Origin: Planctomycetota bacterium
GTDB lineage: Bacteria > Planctomycetota > B129-G9
Assembly (NCBI GenBank): GCA_003644325.1
Contig: QNCA01000027.1
Coordinates: 1-9,912 of the forward strand
DNA length: 9,912 nt
Reading direction: 5' to 3'
Shown here: positions 1-5,705 of the stretch, in pieces
Numbering within the stretch: position 1 is the first letter of the stretch
How the letters are laid out: every line of letters begins with the position of its first letter
Translations under genes and position numbers: made by a program
Notes under the pieces: model-generated
Told to the model about the DNA's origin: nothing
What the model saw: the letters and a program-made list of their open reading frames with translations, nothing else
Databases searched by the model: none

Positions 1-524
1 CGCGCCGACATCTTCTTTATGATATCCCTCAAGTCCCACTCGGCGATGGCACGCTCGCGTTTTGTGAGGCCGCTTTCGTGCTCCTGATTCTCCGAATCAG
101 CCTCCAGGGAGGCCATTTCAGCCTCTTTCTCGACTTCCTCTTTTCGCTTTTCAACCCATGCGGCTATCCTTTTGCACAACTCTATCGTGTTGGTGGCTCC
201 CTTGACGACATATTCGGCCGCGCCTTCCTTGATAGTCTCTAACACTTTTTCCTTGTCGCTGATACCGGTAAGCATTATGACGGGGATGCCCTTGGTGATT
301 TGGCTGCTCTTGAGTTGCTTCAACACCAGTACGCCGTCTACTCCGGGCATCATGATGTCCAGGACTATCGTATGTGGTTTGTGCGCGACGGCCTGTTCTA
401 TTGCGCTCAGGCCGTCCAAGGACGTGAGGACCTCATATCCGTTGTCCTTCATGTATTTTGCGAGCAGCTTGAGCAGGGCAGGATTGTCATCAACCAGGAG
501 TACCGTTCCTTTGCTTTTTACCAT
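1..524 (-). CDS. Response regulator receiver protein (3' end outside window)
   Basis: The 174 residues visible start with a complete CheY-like receiver domain (about residues 5-125) that should accept a phosphoryl group from a histidine kinase. Seen in the sequence: acidic pair D12-D13 (VLLVDDN), phospho-acceptor D56 in VLDIMMPGVDG, T86 in VIMLTG, and K108 in YVVKGA. All catalytic positions are present, but the Pro that usually follows the Lys is Gly here. After residue 125 comes a charged, heptad-like helical stretch (WVEKRKEEVEKEAEMASLEA) and then a less ordered acidic segment. No output domain is recognisable before the window edge, so this could be a single-domain regulator with a helical tail or the start of a longer protein. 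The ATG at 522-524 is chosen because AGGAG lies 6 nt upstream. A GCACGG/CCGTGC hairpin (545-562) lies in the leader. The cognate kinase is not in this window, and the output is unknown. Confidence 0.93.
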   Translation of the reverse strand, partial: MVKSKGTVLLVDDNPALLKLLAKYMKDNGYEVLTSLDGLSAIEQAVAHKPHTIVLDIMMPGVDGVLVLKQLKSSQITKGIPVIMLTGISDKEKVLETIKEGAAEYVVKGATNTIELCKRIAAWVEKRKEEVEKEAEMASLEADSENQEHESGLTKRERAIAEWDLRDIIKKMSA

Positions 525-613
525 AAGTTGCTCCTGTAATACCCGCACGGCACTTTCCGTGCTTACAGCACCTCGATTTTACTTACTCAAGTTGACTGAC
601 TTTTTCTAACCTC

Positions 614-682
614 GGTGACTGTCACCAATTACGGAGCCGTTCCGACCTTGTCGGAACGGATCGTAGATTGATGACTGTCACC
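614..682 (+). repeat. Hairpin-centred intergenic repeat, copy A
   Basis: This 69-nt unit is bracketed by an 11-nt direct repeat TGACTGTCACC (616-626 and 672-682). The left bracket extended to GGTGACTGTCACC is itself palindromic around its central T. Inside, a perfect 10-bp stem CCGTTCCGAC/GTCGGAACGG (637-646/650-659) with a 3-nt loop is flanked by the conserved words AATTACGGA and TCGTAGATTG. These words can themselves pair imperfectly and lengthen the stem. The same flanking words with a different stem occur at 2457-2524, so this is a dispersed family and not a chance palindrome. There is no T-run after the stem, so a simple terminator is unlikely. The function is unknown; REP-like elements are the closest general comparison. 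Confidence 0.72.
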
Positions 683-701
683 GTAAGGTATGAAACAGCA
701 G

Positions 702-729
702 ATTATAATCAAGCACCCACCATCGTCCA
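702..729 (-). promoter_or_regulatory. Candidate promoter for the response regulator, inside the MITE-like element
   Basis: On the minus strand a perfect -10 TATAAT (702-707) is preceded, with a 16-nt spacer, by TGGACG (724-729; 4 of 6 matches to TTGACA). The -10 lies within the 10-nt palindrome GATTATAATC (701-710). If used, it would give a leader of about 170 nt that includes the hairpin repeat. A weaker alternative is TTGAGT (585-590, within the left inverted repeat), 17 nt, TGTAAG (562-567). Both are pattern matches only. Confidence 0.33.
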
Positions 730-1028
730 GAAAAAGTCAGTCAACTTGAGTACTTACTTGCGACAGGCCGGTCCGTACCCCGAATAGCGATGGATGCTCC
801 TCCCTGCCGGCGGGAATCCGGCACTTCTCCTTTATTGTGTGCATTGCGATTTCACACGCTACGCCTGAATACGGCAAACTGTTTTTGGACGGTTTGCATT
901 AACGGAGTGCAACATGCGTGAATTGCCTTGATATGTACACTTATTTTTCGTCACTTTGACCGGAAATCTGTAGAGGGCAGCATATTGAATTTATTGAAGC
1001 GTTGCATCGATGGTTGGAAGGAACGCGG

Positions 1029-2372
1029 CTACTCGCCGCGCGTCGTCAGTTTCCTTACTGTTTCGGCCAGTGACTCGCGAGGCACCGTTTGCTGTTCGCC
1101 CGTCTTCATCTCCTTTACGGTCGCCTTGCCTTCCGAGGTCTCGTCCGGCCCGACCACGATCACCACCGGTATGCCGCGCTTGTCGGCGTATGAAAACTGC
1201 TTCTTCAGTTTTGCGGGCTCGAAGTAAGTATCCACGTTCAGTCCGGCCTTGCGCAACAGCGCCGCCGTGCCCTGTGTGACGTCCGCCGACGCCTCGTCGA
1301 AGAGGCATACCAGCGCATCGACTTTCGTCCTGCCGCCCGGCAGCAGGTTCAACTGTTCCATCGCCGCCAATATCCTGTCCAGCCCTATCGTCGTCCCCGT
1401 TGCGGGGATGTCACGCTTCGCGTAGCGGCCTATCAGCCCATCGTACCTCCCGCCGCCGCACAGGCTCCCGATGTGCGGCTGCCCGGGCAGCGCCGCCTCG
1501 AATATCGGCCCGGTGTAATAGTCCAGTCCCCTCGCCAGCGCCGGGTCGAACTCATAGCGCGCCTCATCCACGCCCTGGTCCGCAAGCGCGCCGAGAATCG
1601 TTTCCACCTCCTTTGCCCCCTCGCGCGCCGCCTCGTCGCCCTCCAGTATGTCGAGCAGCCGCCCGATTCTTTCCGAATCACTCCCGTCGATTTCCATTAT
1701 CCCGGTGACAACGTCCGTCACCCTGTCGTCAAAACCCGATTCGCCGAGTTCCTTCTGAACGCCTTCAACGCCCACCTTGTCACGCTTATCCATCGCGCGG
1801 ATTATCGCCGTGCCTTCCTCCTCGCCCAGCGAAAGGTGCGACGCAATCGCGTACAGTATCTTCCGGTTGTTTATCCTGTTCACGAACCGCTCCACGCCCA
1901 GTTCGACCAGGCAGGTATCTATCATCCCTATTATCTCCGCGTCGGCCAGCACGGAGGCCGTGCCGACCGTATCGACGTCGCACTGCACAAACTCGCGGAA
2001 GCGCCCCTGCCGCAGCTGCGGGCTGTCCGCCCGCCAAACCGGCTGTATCTGGTAGCGCTTGAACGGCATCGGCAACTCGGGGTGCATCGCCACCAGCCGC
2101 GCCAGCGGCACCGTCAGGTCATACCGCAGCGCCAGCGTTTTGCCGCCCTTGTAAGCCAGCGGGTATATCAGTTTCTCGCTCTCCCCGCCGTACTTGCCCA
2201 CGAGTATCTCATAGAACTCCATCGCCGGCGTCTCCACCGGCTCAAACCCGTATCGCTCGAAAATGACCCGCAGGCGGTCTATCATGTACTGCTTGCGAAT
2301 CATCATCTCCGGCAGGAAGTCCCGCGTGCCCTTGAAAAGGCGTGGTTTGATTTCGCTCAATGTCTTCTCCAT
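1029..2372 (-). CDS. hisS: Histidyl-tRNA synthetase
   Basis: This cytosolic class II synthetase charges tRNA-His with histidine. The 447-residue product has the expected order: KGTRDFLPE near the N-terminus, LRYDLTVPLAR (82-92), the motif 2 region KRYQIQPVWRADSPQ followed by GRFREF, the histidine-binding RGLDYYTG (281-288), GGGRYDGL (306-313), motif 3 GTTIGLDR (about 325-333), and a C-terminal HGTP anticodon-binding domain from about 350. It carries LRYDLT where E. coli HisRS has LRPEGT, so it belongs to the Bacteroidetes/alphaproteobacteria/eukaryote-like branch. The motif 2 loop SPQLRQGRF appears one residue longer than the common RPQKGRF form. The ATG at 2372 is preferred over an in-frame GTG at 2393 because the predicted transcript begins at about 2393. 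No Shine-Dalgarno sequence is visible. It stands alone, divergent from miaB. Confidence 0.96.
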   Translation of the reverse strand: MEKTLSEIKPRLFKGTRDFLPEMMIRKQYMIDRLRVIFERYGFEPVETPAMEFYEILVGKYGGESEKLIYPLAYKGGKTLALRYDLTVPLARLVAMHPELPMPFKRYQIQPVWRADSPQLRQGRFREFVQCDVDTVGTASVLADAEIIGMIDTCLVELGVERFVNRINNRKILYAIASHLSLGEEEGTAIIRAMDKRDKVGVEGVQKELGESGFDDRVTDVVTGIMEIDGSDSERIGRLLDILEGDEAAREGAKEVETILGALADQGVDEARYEFDPALARGLDYYTGPIFEAALPGQPHIGSLCGGGRYDGLIGRYAKRDIPATGTTIGLDRILAAMEQLNLLPGGRTKVDALVCLFDEASADVTQGTAALLRKAGLNVDTYFEPAKLKKQFSYADKRGIPVVIVVGPDETSEGKATVKEMKTGEQQTVPRESLAETVRKLTTRGE

Positions 2373-2399
2373 AATTGGACGCACAAATCCCACGCGCCG

Positions 2400-2427
2400 A
2401 TTATAGCAGTCTCCAACCGCCGTTCAA
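2400..2427 (-). promoter_or_regulatory. hisS promoter (sigma-70 type)
   Basis: On the minus strand a perfect -10 TATAAT (2400-2405) is preceded, with a 16-nt spacer, by TTGAAC (2422-2427; 4 of 6 matches). Transcription would start near 2393, about 20 nt before the hisS ATG at 2372. This rules against the GTG at 2393 as the start codon. Confidence 0.7.
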
Positions 2428-2456
2428 CGGAAAACCCCCGCAACCCAGAGAGCGGC

Positions 2457-2524
2457 GGGGACTGTCACAATTACGGAACCTCGCGAGTTGTGCGAGCGAG
2501 GTTCGTAGATTGCTGACCGTCCCC
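2457..2524 (+). repeat. Hairpin-centred intergenic repeat, copy B
   Basis: This 68-nt copy matches the repeat at 614-682 in its outer parts. GGGGACTGTCAC, AATTACGGA and CC come before the stem; GG, TCGTAGATTG and TGACCGTCCCC come after it. The stem itself differs: AACCTCGC (2477-2484) pairs with GCGAGGTT (2496-2503) across an 11-nt loop, where copy A has CCGTTCCGAC/GTCGGAACGG. Conserved shoulders with a stem that changes on both sides at once indicate selection on the fold, or a repeat mechanism that tolerates any stem sequence. It sits between the hisS and miaB promoters and in the same orientation as copy A. Confidence 0.75.
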
Positions 2525-2533
2525 CCGCCGGCA

Positions 2534-2570
2534 TAGGCCCCCGACCTGTCGGGGTCCGGCTCGTAGATGG
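2534..2570 (+). repeat. Degenerate third copy of the hairpin repeat
   Basis: CCCCGAC (2539-2545) pairs with GTCGGGG (2548-2554), and CGG plus TCGTAGATGG follow. Compared with copy A, this shares the CGACCT, GTCGG and TCGTAGAT words in the same order. The GACTGTCAC brackets are missing on both sides, so it is either a decayed copy or a shorter variant of the family. It lies 9 nt beyond copy B. Confidence 0.45.
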
Positions 2571-2632
2571 CCCGTACGGGCCGCGTCGAAGTCACCCAAG
2601 ATTCTTGCGTGCTCTCCGCGCCTTGTCGCGCC

Positions 2633-2661
2633 TTGACTTCCGCCGCGATGAGGGATATTCT
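2633..2661 (+). promoter_or_regulatory. Promoter of the miaB operon
   Basis: TTGACT (2633-2638; 5 of 6 matches to the -35 consensus), a 17-nt spacer, then TATTCT (2656-2661; 4 of 6). The predicted transcript start is near 2668, about 22 nt before the ATG at 2690. It is the only good match upstream of the five-gene cluster. Confidence 0.55.
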
Positions 2662-2689
2662 GTCCGTTTGTCGTCATCCCTTTGACAGC

Positions 2690-4042
2690 ATGGTTACAAG
2701 GCTTGCAGTGAAAAAAGTATTCATGCAGACATTCGGCTGCCAGATGAACAAACTGGACTCCGAACTGGCGCTCGGCCGGCTGGTACGGGCGGGGTATTGC
2801 GTTGTCCGGGACAAATCCGACGCGGACGTCATACTCCTTAACACGTGCAGCGTCCGGCAGCACGCGGAAGACAAGGTGTTTTCCCATCTTGGCGCGCTTA
2901 AACGCCTTAAGGAGAAACGTCCCGGACTTGTCGTCGGCGTGCTGGGCTGCATGGCCCAAAAGGAAGGCCGAAAACTCGCGAAGCGCTTCGACATTGTTGA
3001 CCTGGTCTGCGGGCCGCGGCGCATTGCCGATCTCGTGCCGCTCCTGGGAAAGTGTAACGGCTCCGGGCCGGTCGTGGCGGTTGACGGCGACCGCCGTTCC
3101 GGCAACAGGGCCGTGAGTTTCGAAGCCGACCGCGCGGTCGAATGCCGCCCGATGAAGCACCATGCGTACGTGGGGGTTATGGCCGGCTGCGACAACTTCT
3201 GCTCTTATTGCGTTGTGCCTTACCTGCGCGGAGCGGAGGTCAGCCGTCCGCCCGCCGACATTGTGGAGGAGGTCCGACGTCTCGCGGATGACGGCTGCGT
3301 GGAGATAACTCTCCTCGGCCAGAACGTGAACTCCTACGGCGTGGGTCTCGAACCGAAGGTTACCCTTGCGGACCTTCTGGCAATGCTCGACCCCATTGAC
3401 GGCATTGAGCGGATAAACTTTGTAACGTCTCATCCGAAGGACCTCACGCGGGAACTCTGCGAGGCCGTTGCCGCCCTGCCGAAGGTCTGCGAGTACCTGC
3501 ACGTGCCGCCGCAGTCCGGCTCCGACAAAATACTCGGACTCATGAAGCGCGGCTATACGTCAAAACACTACCGCGAAATGCTGACCATGGCGCGGGAAGT
3601 CATCCCGGATGTCGAGATCGCAGGCGATTTCATAGTGGGCTTTCCTTCCGAGACGGAAGAAGACTTCATGCGGACGCTGTCCCTTTTGAAGGATGCCGAG
3701 TTCCTTAACTGTTTCGTGTTCAAATACTCCCCCCGCCCCGGCACCGCCGCCGCCGAACTGGAGGACGATGTGCCGGACGAGGTGAAACGCGAACGCAACC
3801 AGAGGCTTCTTCAGGCGCAGGAGGAAATCAGCCTGCGTAAGCGCCGCGCGCTCATCGGACATACGGTCGAGGCGCTCGTGGAAGGCCCCAGCAAGCGGGA
3901 TGCCTCGCGCATGACCGGCCGCACGCGAAATAACTACATCGTGCATTTCGAGTCTCCCGGCAATCTCGCGGGGAGGCTTGTCACGGTACGGATAACCGCC
4001 GCGACGCCGCTGGCGGTGACCGGCGATGTTGTGGAGCAGTAA
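2690..4042 (+). CDS. miaB: tRNA-2-methylthio-N6-isopentenyladenosine (A37) methylthiotransferase
   Basis: MiaB is a radical-SAM enzyme with two [4Fe-4S] clusters that adds a methylthio group to i6A at position 37 of tRNAs reading UNN codons. Numbering from the ATG at 2690 (450 residues), the N-terminal MTTase domain has its three cluster cysteines C17 (TFGCQMN), C53 (NTCSVR) and C87 (LGCMAQ). The radical-SAM motif is C167-DNF-C171-SY-C174, and a C-terminal TRAM domain runs from about 388 with GRTRNNYIVHF. NTCSVR plus GRTRNNxIVHF separate it from RimO and MtaB. The start is uncertain: the ATG at 2690 fits the predicted transcript but lacks a Shine-Dalgarno sequence, while a GTG at 2708 has AAGG 6 nt upstream and yields the family-typical KKVFMQTFGCQMN N-terminus. 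It is the first gene of the operon and its TAA abuts the larB ATG. Confidence 0.96.
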   Translation: MVTRLAVKKVFMQTFGCQMNKLDSELALGRLVRAGYCVVRDKSDADVILLNTCSVRQHAEDKVFSHLGALKRLKEKRPGLVVGVLGCMAQKEGRKLAKRFDIVDLVCGPRRIADLVPLLGKCNGSGPVVAVDGDRRSGNRAVSFEADRAVECRPMKHHAYVGVMAGCDNFCSYCVVPYLRGAEVSRPPADIVEEVRRLADDGCVEITLLGQNVNSYGVGLEPKVTLADLLAMLDPIDGIERINFVTSHPKDLTRELCEAVAALPKVCEYLHVPPQSGSDKILGLMKRGYTSKHYREMLTMAREVIPDVEIAGDFIVGFPSETEEDFMRTLSLLKDAEFLNCFVFKYSPRPGTAAAELEDDVPDEVKRERNQRLLQAQEEISLRKRRALIGHTVEALVEGPSKRDASRMTGRTRNNYIVHFESPGNLAGRLVTVRITAATPLAVTGDVVEQ

Positions 4043-4852
4043 ATGAACAAGGATTCTCTCAGGGAACTTCTCGAACGGGTGCGCTCGGGTACGACCGATG
4101 TTGAAGCGGCGATTGAACGCCTGCGTTCATTGCCTTTCGAGAACCTGGGCTTCGCCAGGGTTGACCACCACCGCCATATCAGGTGCGGCTTTCCGGAGGT
4201 CATCTTTTGTAAAGGCAAGCGCCCGCGCGAAGTGGTCGAGATTGCCCGCAGCCTCCTGAAACACGGCAAGCGGCTGCTGGCAACGCGTGCGGACGATGAG
4301 ACCGCGGACCTGTTGAAAAACGAGTTTCCCGAAGCCGTCCGCTATGAAAAGGGGCGTGCCGTTGCCGTAGCGCCGGAGCCTGTCGAGCGCACCGGCCGGA
4401 TATGCCTCCTCAGCGCGGGCACCGCCGATATCCCCGTCGCGGAAGAGGCGCGCGCCACCGCCGAGATCATGGGCTCGCGGGTGGACGCTTTCTACGACGT
4501 AGGCGTGGCGGGCATTCACCGCATTTTGGACAAGACATCGGAACTTCAGGCGGCGAACGTCATCGTAGCGGTGGCCGGGATGGAAGGCGCGCTGGCGAGC
4601 GTCGTCGGGGGGCTTGTGGACGTTCCCGTTATCGCCGTACCCACGAGCGTAGGTTACGGAGCGAGTTTTGGGGGTATCGCGCCGCTGCTCACAATGCTTA
4701 ACAGTTGCGCCGCCGGTGTCGCCGTGGTAAACATTGATAACGGCTTCGGGGCCGGATACATGGCCTCGCTCATCAATCGTCTGGCATCGGAATGGAAGAA
4801 TAATGCTGAAGGAAGTCAAAACACTGCCCGCGATCTATCCTCGCAAACGTGA
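4043..4852 (+). CDS. larB: LarB: pyridinium-3,5-biscarboxylic acid mononucleotide synthase
   Basis: LarB carboxylates the pyridinium ring of nicotinic acid adenine dinucleotide and hydrolyses it to P2CMN, the first step towards the nickel-pincer nucleotide cofactor of LarA-type racemases. The 269-residue product has the N-terminal signature LPFENLGFARVDHHR, GFPEVIFCKGK, and a PurE-like (AIR carboxylase) C-terminal half with LLSAGTADIPVAEEA, YDVGVAGIHR, VAGMEGALASVVGGL and PTSVGYGASFGG. C222 in MLNSCAAGV corresponds to the cysteine that binds the substrate covalently in characterised LarB. The ATG directly follows the miaB TAA, with GGAG 6 nt upstream. Neither larC, larE nor larA lies in the window. 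The last 17 codons overlap nnrD and are probably a non-conserved tail (NAEGSQNTARDLSSQT). Older annotations call this family an NCAIR mutase-like protein. Confidence 0.93.
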   Translation: MNKDSLRELLERVRSGTTDVEAAIERLRSLPFENLGFARVDHHRHIRCGFPEVIFCKGKRPREVVEIARSLLKHGKRLLATRADDETADLLKNEFPEAVRYEKGRAVAVAPEPVERTGRICLLSAGTADIPVAEEARATAEIMGSRVDAFYDVGVAGIHRILDKTSELQAANVIVAVAGMEGALASVVGGLVDVPVIAVPTSVGYGASFGGIAPLLTMLNSCAAGVAVVNIDNGFGAGYMASLINRLASEWKNNAEGSQNTARDLSSQT

Positions 4853-5705
4853 CGCGCATAAGGGCGATTTCGGGAAAATCGCCGTTATCGCCGGTTCGCC
4901 GGGCATGACAGGCGCGGCGTGCCTGACGGCGCGGTCTGCCTTGCGCTCGGGGGCCGGGCTTGTGACGCTCGCGGTCCCGGAGAGCCTGCTGCCGATAGTC
5001 GCCTCGCAAATGACCTGCGTCATGACACGGCCGTTTGCCGAGACGGTCGCTAGCACCTTCGCCCTGGCCGCGCTCAATGATCTGCTTGAATTCTGCGGCG
5101 GCATGGACGCCGTGGCCGTGGGTCCGGGCATAGGCCGCGAGCACGAGACGCAACTCCTGATTCGCTCTCTTTATGAAAAATTGAAATGTCCTGTCGTTTT
5201 TGACGCCGACGGCCTGAACGCCCTCGCGGCGGATGTAGGCGTGCTGGAGCGGGTTCCGGGCGGACGCCCGACCGTCCTCACGCCGCACCCCGGCGAGATG
5301 TCGCGCCTCATGGGTGTGAGCGCCGCGGACGTCCAGAAGGATCGCGTGAAGGCTGCGGAGGGTTTCACGGCACAGTGTCTCGCCGTCCTCGTGCTGAAAG
5401 GGGCGGGAACCGTCGTCGCGGACAGAGAAAAGGTGTACGTGAACAGTACCGGCAATCCCGGCATGGCCACGGCGGGCGCCGGCGACGTGCTCACCGGCGT
5501 CATCGCGGCGTTGCTGGGTCGTGGCTTCGGGCCCTTTGAGGCCGCTCAATTGGGCGTGTATGTGCATGGACTGGCGGGCGACCTCGCAAAAAAAGAAAAG
5601 GGCGAGACGGGGATGATCGCCTCCGACGTTCTTGAACGCCTGCCCGACGCCTTCAAGAGCGTCGCCGGGCACGACGGGCAAAGTGAAAGTGGAGAAGAGG
5701 CATGA
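4803..5705 (+). CDS. nnrD: ADP/ATP-dependent NAD(P)H-hydrate dehydratase
   Basis: NnrD repairs damaged hydrated cofactor, converting (S)-NADHX or NADPHX back to NAD(P)H at the cost of ADP or ATP. The 300-residue product is a single ribokinase-like YjeF C-terminal domain. Visible motifs are GDFGKIAVIAGSPGMTGA (21-38), RSGAGLVTLAVPE, VAVGPGIG, VVFDADGLNAL (131-141), VLTPHPGEMSRLMG (158-171), VLKGAGTVV and NPGMATAGAGDVLTG (218-232) with the catalytic Asp at 228. The fused NnrE epimerase domain seen in E. coli YjeF is absent; no separate epimerase is visible here. The ATG at 4803 has GGAAG just upstream. An in-frame ATG at 4734 would add 23 residues with no family similarity and a larger overlap. 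It overlaps the end of larB by 50 nt and ends in a 4-nt ATGA overlap with ispF, so translational coupling is likely. Confidence 0.93.
   Translation: MLKEVKTLPAIYPRKRDAHKGDFGKIAVIAGSPGMTGAACLTARSALRSGAGLVTLAVPESLLPIVASQMTCVMTRPFAETVASTFALAALNDLLEFCGGMDAVAVGPGIGREHETQLLIRSLYEKLKCPVVFDADGLNALAADVGVLERVPGGRPTVLTPHPGEMSRLMGVSAADVQKDRVKAAEGFTAQCLAVLVLKGAGTVVADREKVYVNSTGNPGMATAGAGDVLTGVIAALLGRGFGPFEAAQLGVYVHGLAGDLAKKEKGETGMIASDVLERLPDAFKSVAGHDGQSESGEEA

Larger units (their letters stand above)
584..752. mobile_element. MITE-like element with perfect 24-bp inverted repeats
   Basis: The left end at 584-607 (reading TACTCAAG, TTGACTGAC, TTTTTCT) is repeated exactly, inverted, at 729-752, with 121 bp between. 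The outermost dinucleotide at both ends is TA. This allows a reading as 22-bp terminal repeats plus a duplicated TA target, as made by the IS630/Tc1-mariner group. A 4-bp duplication ACTT (581-584 and 752-755) flanking 23-bp ends is equally compatible. There is no room for a transposase, so it would be non-autonomous or a deletion remnant. It nests the hairpin repeat at 614-682 and lies directly upstream of the response-regulator leader. The inverted repeat is certain; the assignment as a mobile element is inferred. Confidence 0.6.
525..1028. other. Non-coding region between response regulator and hisS
   Basis: No convincing gene lies on either strand of this 504-bp stretch. It holds the MITE-like element (584-752) with a nested hairpin repeat. 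From about 760 to 1028 nothing is recognisable except small hairpins: GCCGG/CCGGC near 805-822; GCAAAC/GTTTGC at 874-897 (8 bp with one wobble pair); and CGCGGC/GCCGCG at 1024-1040, which spans the hisS stop codon. None is followed by a clear T-run on the minus strand, so no hisS terminator can be called with confidence. The 900-1010 part is noticeably AT-richer than the flanking genes, as expected for non-coding DNA. Confidence 0.7.
2373..2689. other. Divergent regulatory region between hisS and miaB
   Basis: This 317-bp stretch holds no gene. From left to right it contains the hisS promoter, a full copy of the hairpin repeat (2457-2524), a degenerate copy (about 2534-2570), the perfect 14-nt palindrome GGCCCGTACGGGCC (2569-2582), and the miaB promoter. 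The frame of miaB stays open upstream to 2567, but that extension reads through the repeat and lies before the predicted transcription start, so it is not coding. Confidence 0.75.

Noticed and set aside
172..609. Open frame (145 codons) on the plus strand opposite the response regulator, Ser/Leu/Thr-rich and apparently hydrophobic
   Set aside because: It is antisense to a receiver domain whose catalytic residues are all present. The hydrophobicity is a by-product of the complement, and the frame ends inside the inverted repeat.
874..897. Hairpin GCAAAC/GTTTGC as a terminator for hisS
   Set aside because: It lies more than 130 nt beyond the hisS stop and has no T-run on the minus strand after the stem.
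1473..2516. Long open frame (347 codons) on the plus strand opposite hisS
   Set aside because: It is antisense to a clear hisS and rich in Arg, His and Leu from the GC-rich complement. It ends inside the hairpin repeat and has no recognisable domain.
2567..2689. Upstream extension of miaB to an ATG at 2567
   Set aside because: It would translate the degenerate repeat and palindrome, precedes the predicted transcription start, and adds 41 residues not found in MiaB.
2471..3502. Long open frame (343 codons) on the minus strand opposite miaB
   Set aside because: It is a shadow of miaB and begins within the region coding for MiaB, whose cysteine motifs and TRAM domain are unmistakable. It also runs through the promoter region.
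4773..5681. Open frame (302 codons) on the minus strand opposite nnrD
   Set aside because: It is antisense to a well-conserved enzyme, with composition typical of a reversed GC-rich gene and no motif.
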